The notes under the pieces were generated by a model. The model worked only from the letters and a program-made list of their open reading frames with translations, had not been told where the DNA came from and made no database searches. From Parcubacteria group bacterium (GTDB lineage: Bacteria > Patescibacteriota > Minisyncoccia > Phycocordibacterales > UBA12088): DNA of 9,353 bases. The translations under genes were made by a program, and so were the position numbers. The stretch covers positions 1 to 9,353 of the forward strand of contig JAKFXP010000057.1 in NCBI GenBank assembly GCA_021731325.1, in the 5' to 3' direction. Shown here piece after piece: positions 6,540-9,353 of this stretch; the first letter of the stretch is position 1, and each line of letters begins with the position of its first letter.

Positions 6540-7481
6540 TCAGATAGCAGTAAGTGCAAGTGCCACTGCACCTGCAATGAGTCCAGTAAACAAGAGTCGT
6601 GGTACCCGGAAAATGCGCAATTTTGCAATTGTTGACTCGATGGTAGCGATAATGAATGCAAACACGAGAATCTTACCCACCAACACCAGTACCCCGAGTC
6701 CAATCGCCGCAGAATTTACTGGTTGCGTAAGTTCAATGATACCCCAAGGAAAAAAGACCGACGAAGCAACGAGTACCAACGTGAACAGTTTTGTCGCACT
6801 TGCCCACTCGATGAGCGCCAACCGCTTTCCTGAATACTCAAGTATCATAGCCTCATGAATCATGGTGAGTTCGAGGTGTGTTGCGGGGTTATCTACCGGA
6901 ATACGGCCCGCTTCTGCAAGGAGTGCAATAAAAAACCCGATACACGCAACAAACACAGGCAGTAAATCCGCAAATGGAACGTGGCGCAGCACGGTCGCAA
7001 TGTCACCCATATTCTCCGAACCCACCATGACCACAAGAGGAATGAGGGAACAGAGTAATACCGCCTCGGCAATTGCTGAGAGAGACACTTCACGACTCGA
7101 ACCGAAGCCACCAAATGCACTCCCGCTGTCGATACCAGCGAGCGCAAGAAAGAACGTGGCAATCGCCAACAAATACACAAACACAAAGATATTGCCGAGC
7201 GTAGCAGTTGAGCCAACTCCTACAAGAATCGGTACCCCTGCCCCCGCAAGTGCTGTGCTACTAAAAATAATGTAGGGGGCGTACCGAAACACCCACGACG
7301 CATCTTCGGGAAGTACTTCATCTTTACCAAACAACTTACGCAAATCAGCGTATGGCTGCAGTATCCGGGCGCCTACCCTCCCCTGGTACCAGGCTTTTAT
7401 CTTACGTATCACACCCACCAGTAACGGCGAAAGTACGACAATAAAACATACATGAGCGAGATAGTAGAGACTGAGAATCAT
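6540..7481 (-). CDS. hyfC: Hydrogenase-4 component C-like membrane subunit (NuoH family)
   Basis: Membrane subunit of the NuoH/HycD/HyfC family, which anchors the peripheral arm and couples it to ion movement. It has 313 residues (E. coli HyfC about 322) and about eight helices. Signatures are GRVGARILQPYADLRKL (34-50), GSSREVSLSAIAEA (127-140) and the loop AEAGRIPVDNPATHLELTMI (189-208), continued by HEAMILEYSGKR, which is rich in the charged residues that contact the large subunit in this family. The last of these is closer to HyfC than to NuoH, which argues against ordinary complex I. The gene ends in TGA, so this codon is a stop here. It follows hyfB by 10 bp and precedes hyfE by 10 bp. 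The leader before the ATG (ATACGTCCTCT) has no ribosome binding site. Confidence 0.95.
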   Translation of the reverse strand: MILSLYYLAHVCFIVVLSPLLVGVIRKIKAWYQGRVGARILQPYADLRKLFGKDEVLPEDASWVFRYAPYIIFSSTALAGAGVPILVGVGSTATLGNIFVFVYLLAIATFFLALAGIDSGSAFGGFGSSREVSLSAIAEAVLLCSLIPLVVMVGSENMGDIATVLRHVPFADLLPVFVACIGFFIALLAEAGRIPVDNPATHLELTMIHEAMILEYSGKRLALIEWASATKLFTLVLVASSVFFPWGIIELTQPVNSAAIGLGVLVLVGKILVFAFIIATIESTIAKLRIFRVPRLLFTGLIAGAVALALTAI

Positions 7482-7491
7482 AGAGGACGTA

Positions 7492-9353
7492 TTAGAGTGC
7501 TACGATAAGAAGAAGGCATAGGGTGACAAACATGTATAAAAGGTACAGATTCACGTTACCGTTTTGCATAGCCCGTACTCGAGTTGCTATGTACAAAAAG
7601 AACTGACGGACAGGGATGTACCCCCGCGCACGAATCACATCCTGCATAGCCGTATCAACGCGCTGCGCCCCACCTGCTGCAAACGTCGTACGTTCATCCA
7701 TGCGCACCAGTGAACGGAACACCATCGTGATTGTGCGAGAAAATCCTCCTGAAGTTATTTCTGCACGTGGCTCTGCACCGATAAATGTAGGTAATTCGAC
7801 GGGGGCGCCGCATGCCCACACACGTCCCTGTGACTCTCGACGCATCCCCGACCAGACCTGTACCACGGTGTACGTAAATAGTAGTACGACTGCAAGCGAC
7901 AAGAGGATGAATGACATAGTGACTGCGAGCGGGCCACCGATTGTCATTCCATACTCCATAGGGGTAAAAAATGCGTGTGACATACCATGGGTCCCTAGGC
8001 CAAGAGATCCAACCGTGTCAGTCAGTACTCCGACCACACGGTCAGCAAAGAGACCGAGCCCACCTGTAAGAAGTGCTGCGATACCCATACCAATGAGCAT
8101 CGTGGGTGACTCCTGTCCTCGACGGTAGTTCCATAGAGCGGTGTCCATACGGGGGCGCGCCAAAAACGTCATGCCATACGCTTTTACCACAGCAGCCGCG
8201 GCAAGTCCTGCGGTGAGTGCAAGTACGCCGATAGACCCCACAAACAGTGCTTTCAGGTAGAGTGTCGAGGTTGCTACTGCAACAATGAGTGCTTGAAACG
8301 TGAGTAATTCGCTTGCAAACCCGTTAAGGGGAGGAAGTCCTGCAATAGCGAGGGATCCTACCAGAAACAAACATGCAGTGTACGGCAAAGCTCGAATGAG
8401 ACCTCCGTAGCGCTCCATAGTACGCACACCAGTCAACTGGAGTGCTGCACCAGCACCCATAAAGAGTAACCCTTTAAAAATGGCATGATTGAGACTGTGA
8501 AAGAGAGCAGCGACGAGTGCGATACCTGCATAGATTCCTTCTCCAATCCCTGCAAAGATACCTGCGGTACCAATACCCATTAAAATGATGCCAATATTTT
8601 CTACACTACTGTATGCAAGGAGACGCTTAAGATCATCTTGTGCGAGTGCATAGAGTACTCCAAAGAGCGCAGAAATACTTCCAAGAATGAGGATGATGAC
8701 TCCCCACCACACCTCAGTAGGAAGACCAAAAAAGTCAAAGAAGAACCGTATGAGCATGAACATTGCCATCTTCAACATCACCCCCGATAACAGTGCCGAT
8801 ACATGTGACGGTGCTGCAGGGTGAGCTTCAGGAAGCCATACGTGGAACGGGATAGCTCCTGCTTTAATGGCGAGACCGATAAGTGCTGCTACAAGTACAC
8901 TGTGTCGTACAAATGGCTCAATATCAGCACCAAACGTGCGGAATACATCAAAATCATAAGATCCTACTGCGTGCCCCAACACAATGAGCGCACCTGCCAA
9001 AAAGGCGGTACCGAGGTGCGTCATGAGAATGTACAAAAAACCTGCACGTACATGCTCATGTTCATGATGCTCGTGCACAATTAAGAAGTAGGAGGCAAGG
9101 GACATACCCTCCCATGCAATCAAAAAGAATAGTGCATTGTTTGCCATGACCACCAAATACAAGCACCCGATAAACAGTGTGTAGAAAAAGCCAAAGACTC
9201 CCGGGCGAATATGAGAATCACGTCCACTGTACCAGTACCAATAGACCGACGCTGCGAGTGATCCGAGAGAAATAATGAGCATGAAAAAAGCTGCGAGTGC
9301 ATCAATACGGATACTGTAGGTGAGTGCCGTAAAGGGAGAAGCGTGTGCGAGGG
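7492..9353 (-). CDS. hyfB: Hydrogenase-4 component B-like antiporter subunit (partial, N-terminus beyond right edge)
   Basis: Second antiporter-like channel subunit. The frame runs open through the right edge: 619 residues are visible of about 670 in HyfB. A Met codon at 9282 is internal, since the 23 codons before it (with SIRIDALAAFF) match the conserved FADLTLRMDSLSAF region of E. coli HyfB. Numbering from the first full codon (9351), key residues are Glu81 in LIAWEGMSLASYF, Lys163 in LAIKAGAIPFHVWLPEAHPA, Lys293 in NHAIFKGLLFMGAG and Glu348 in NGFASELLTF. Further signatures are SHVSALLSGVM, DDLKRLLAYSSVENIGIIL and the C-terminal RVWACGAP, which is AWACG in E. coli HyfB and separates it from NuoL. 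A final hydrophobic helix ends the protein. Between helices 5 and 6 lies a His/Glu-rich run, HEHHEHEH (93-100). It is the most upstream gene seen; the operon promoter lies outside the window. Confidence 0.95.
   Translation of the reverse strand, partial: LAHASPFTALTYSIRIDALAAFFMLIISLGSLAASVYWYWYSGRDSHIRPGVFGFFYTLFIGCLYLVVMANNALFFLIAWEGMSLASYFLIVHEHHEHEHVRAGFLYILMTHLGTAFLAGALIVLGHAVGSYDFDVFRTFGADIEPFVRHSVLVAALIGLAIKAGAIPFHVWLPEAHPAAPSHVSALLSGVMLKMAMFMLIRFFFDFFGLPTEVWWGVIILILGSISALFGVLYALAQDDLKRLLAYSSVENIGIILMGIGTAGIFAGIGEGIYAGIALVAALFHSLNHAIFKGLLFMGAGAALQLTGVRTMERYGGLIRALPYTACLFLVGSLAIAGLPPLNGFASELLTFQALIVAVATSTLYLKALFVGSIGVLALTAGLAAAAVVKAYGMTFLARPRMDTALWNYRRGQESPTMLIGMGIAALLTGGLGLFADRVVGVLTDTVGSLGLGTHGMSHAFFTPMEYGMTIGGPLAVTMSFILLSLAVVLLFTYTVVQVWSGMRRESQGRVWACGAPVELPTFIGAEPRAEITSGGFSRTITMVFRSLVRMDERTTFAAGGAQRVDTAMQDVIRARGYIPVRQFFLYIATRVRAMQNGNVNLYLLYMFVTLCLLLIVAL

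Noticed and set aside
6540..6542. Possible recoded TGA (glycine), as in some Patescibacteria
   Set aside because: The TGA at the end of hyfC falls at the expected protein length and no gene here has an in-frame TGA, so the standard code fits.
6530..6703. N-terminal extension of hyfE to an ATG at 6703
   Set aside because: It overlaps the well-conserved 3' end of hyfC, and the encoded residues do not resemble HyfE, which begins close to 6529-6508.
7382..7393. Perfect 12-bp palindrome CCTGGTACCAGG
   Set aside because: It lies inside a conserved part of hyfC (AWYQGR) and is explained by coding plus the general GGTACC excess; no sign of an operator function.
9280..9282. ATG at 9282 as start of hyfB
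   Set aside because: The frame continues upstream to the window edge with residues matching conserved HyfB sequence, so this Met is internal.
4374..9353. Annotation of the cluster as NADH dehydrogenase (complex I)
   Set aside because: The NuoC-NuoD fusion, HyfE-type subunit, HyfC-specific loop and the HyfB C-terminal WACG motif fit hydrogenase-4-type complexes; no nuoE, F, G, A, J or K-type gene is present in the window.

Overview
The window is almost fully coding. Every supported gene lies on the minus strand, so transcription runs from high to low coordinates. It holds two adjacent energy-conservation clusters. First in reading order (9353 to 2785) is a set of hydrogenase-4/formate-hydrogenlyase-type membrane complex genes: hyfB, hyfC, hyfE, hyfF and hyfG-like. 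After a 90-bp gap come the F1Fo ATP synthase genes atpB, atpE, atpF, atpH and atpA (2694 to 1). hyfB is cut by the right edge and loses its N-terminus. atpA is cut by the left edge and loses roughly its C-terminal half. The remaining ATP synthase genes (atpG, atpD, atpC) would be expected beyond position 1.

The most notable feature is the HyfG-like large subunit (2785-4353). It keeps the NuoC+NuoD-like fusion and the overall fold motifs of group 4 [NiFe] hydrogenases, but all four Cys ligands of the NiFe centre are replaced (Ser, Ser, Ser, Asn). It therefore looks like an energy-converting hydrogenase-related (Ehr-type) complex, not a hydrogenase. The ion-translocating subunits (HyfB, HyfF, HyfC, HyfE) keep their buried Lys/Glu residues and look functional. 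No NuoB/HyfI-like small subunit, ferredoxin-like subunit, formate dehydrogenase or hydrogenase maturation gene is visible in the window, so the electron donor and acceptor are unknown.

The likely division of labour is that the Hyf/Ehr-like complex builds an ion gradient from an unknown redox or other reaction, and the ATP synthase immediately downstream uses it. The c subunit has a Glu carboxylate without the usual Na+-site partners, which suggests protons. The two clusters may be one transcription unit or two: no clear terminator follows hyfG, but the 90-bp gap has a candidate extended -10 promoter and a GC-rich hairpin just before atpB.

The organism is a bacterium using the standard stop codons (hyfC ends in TGA). 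The very short delta subunit (132 aa), the insertion in the N-terminal part of AtpA, the compact operon and the near absence of Shine-Dalgarno sequences suggest a Candidate Phyla Radiation (Patescibacteria, Parcubacteria-like) genome. This assignment is an inference from gene style, not proven by a marker gene. If correct, a Hyf/Ehr-like pump beside the ATP synthase is of interest because such cells are usually regarded as fermentative without a respiratory chain.
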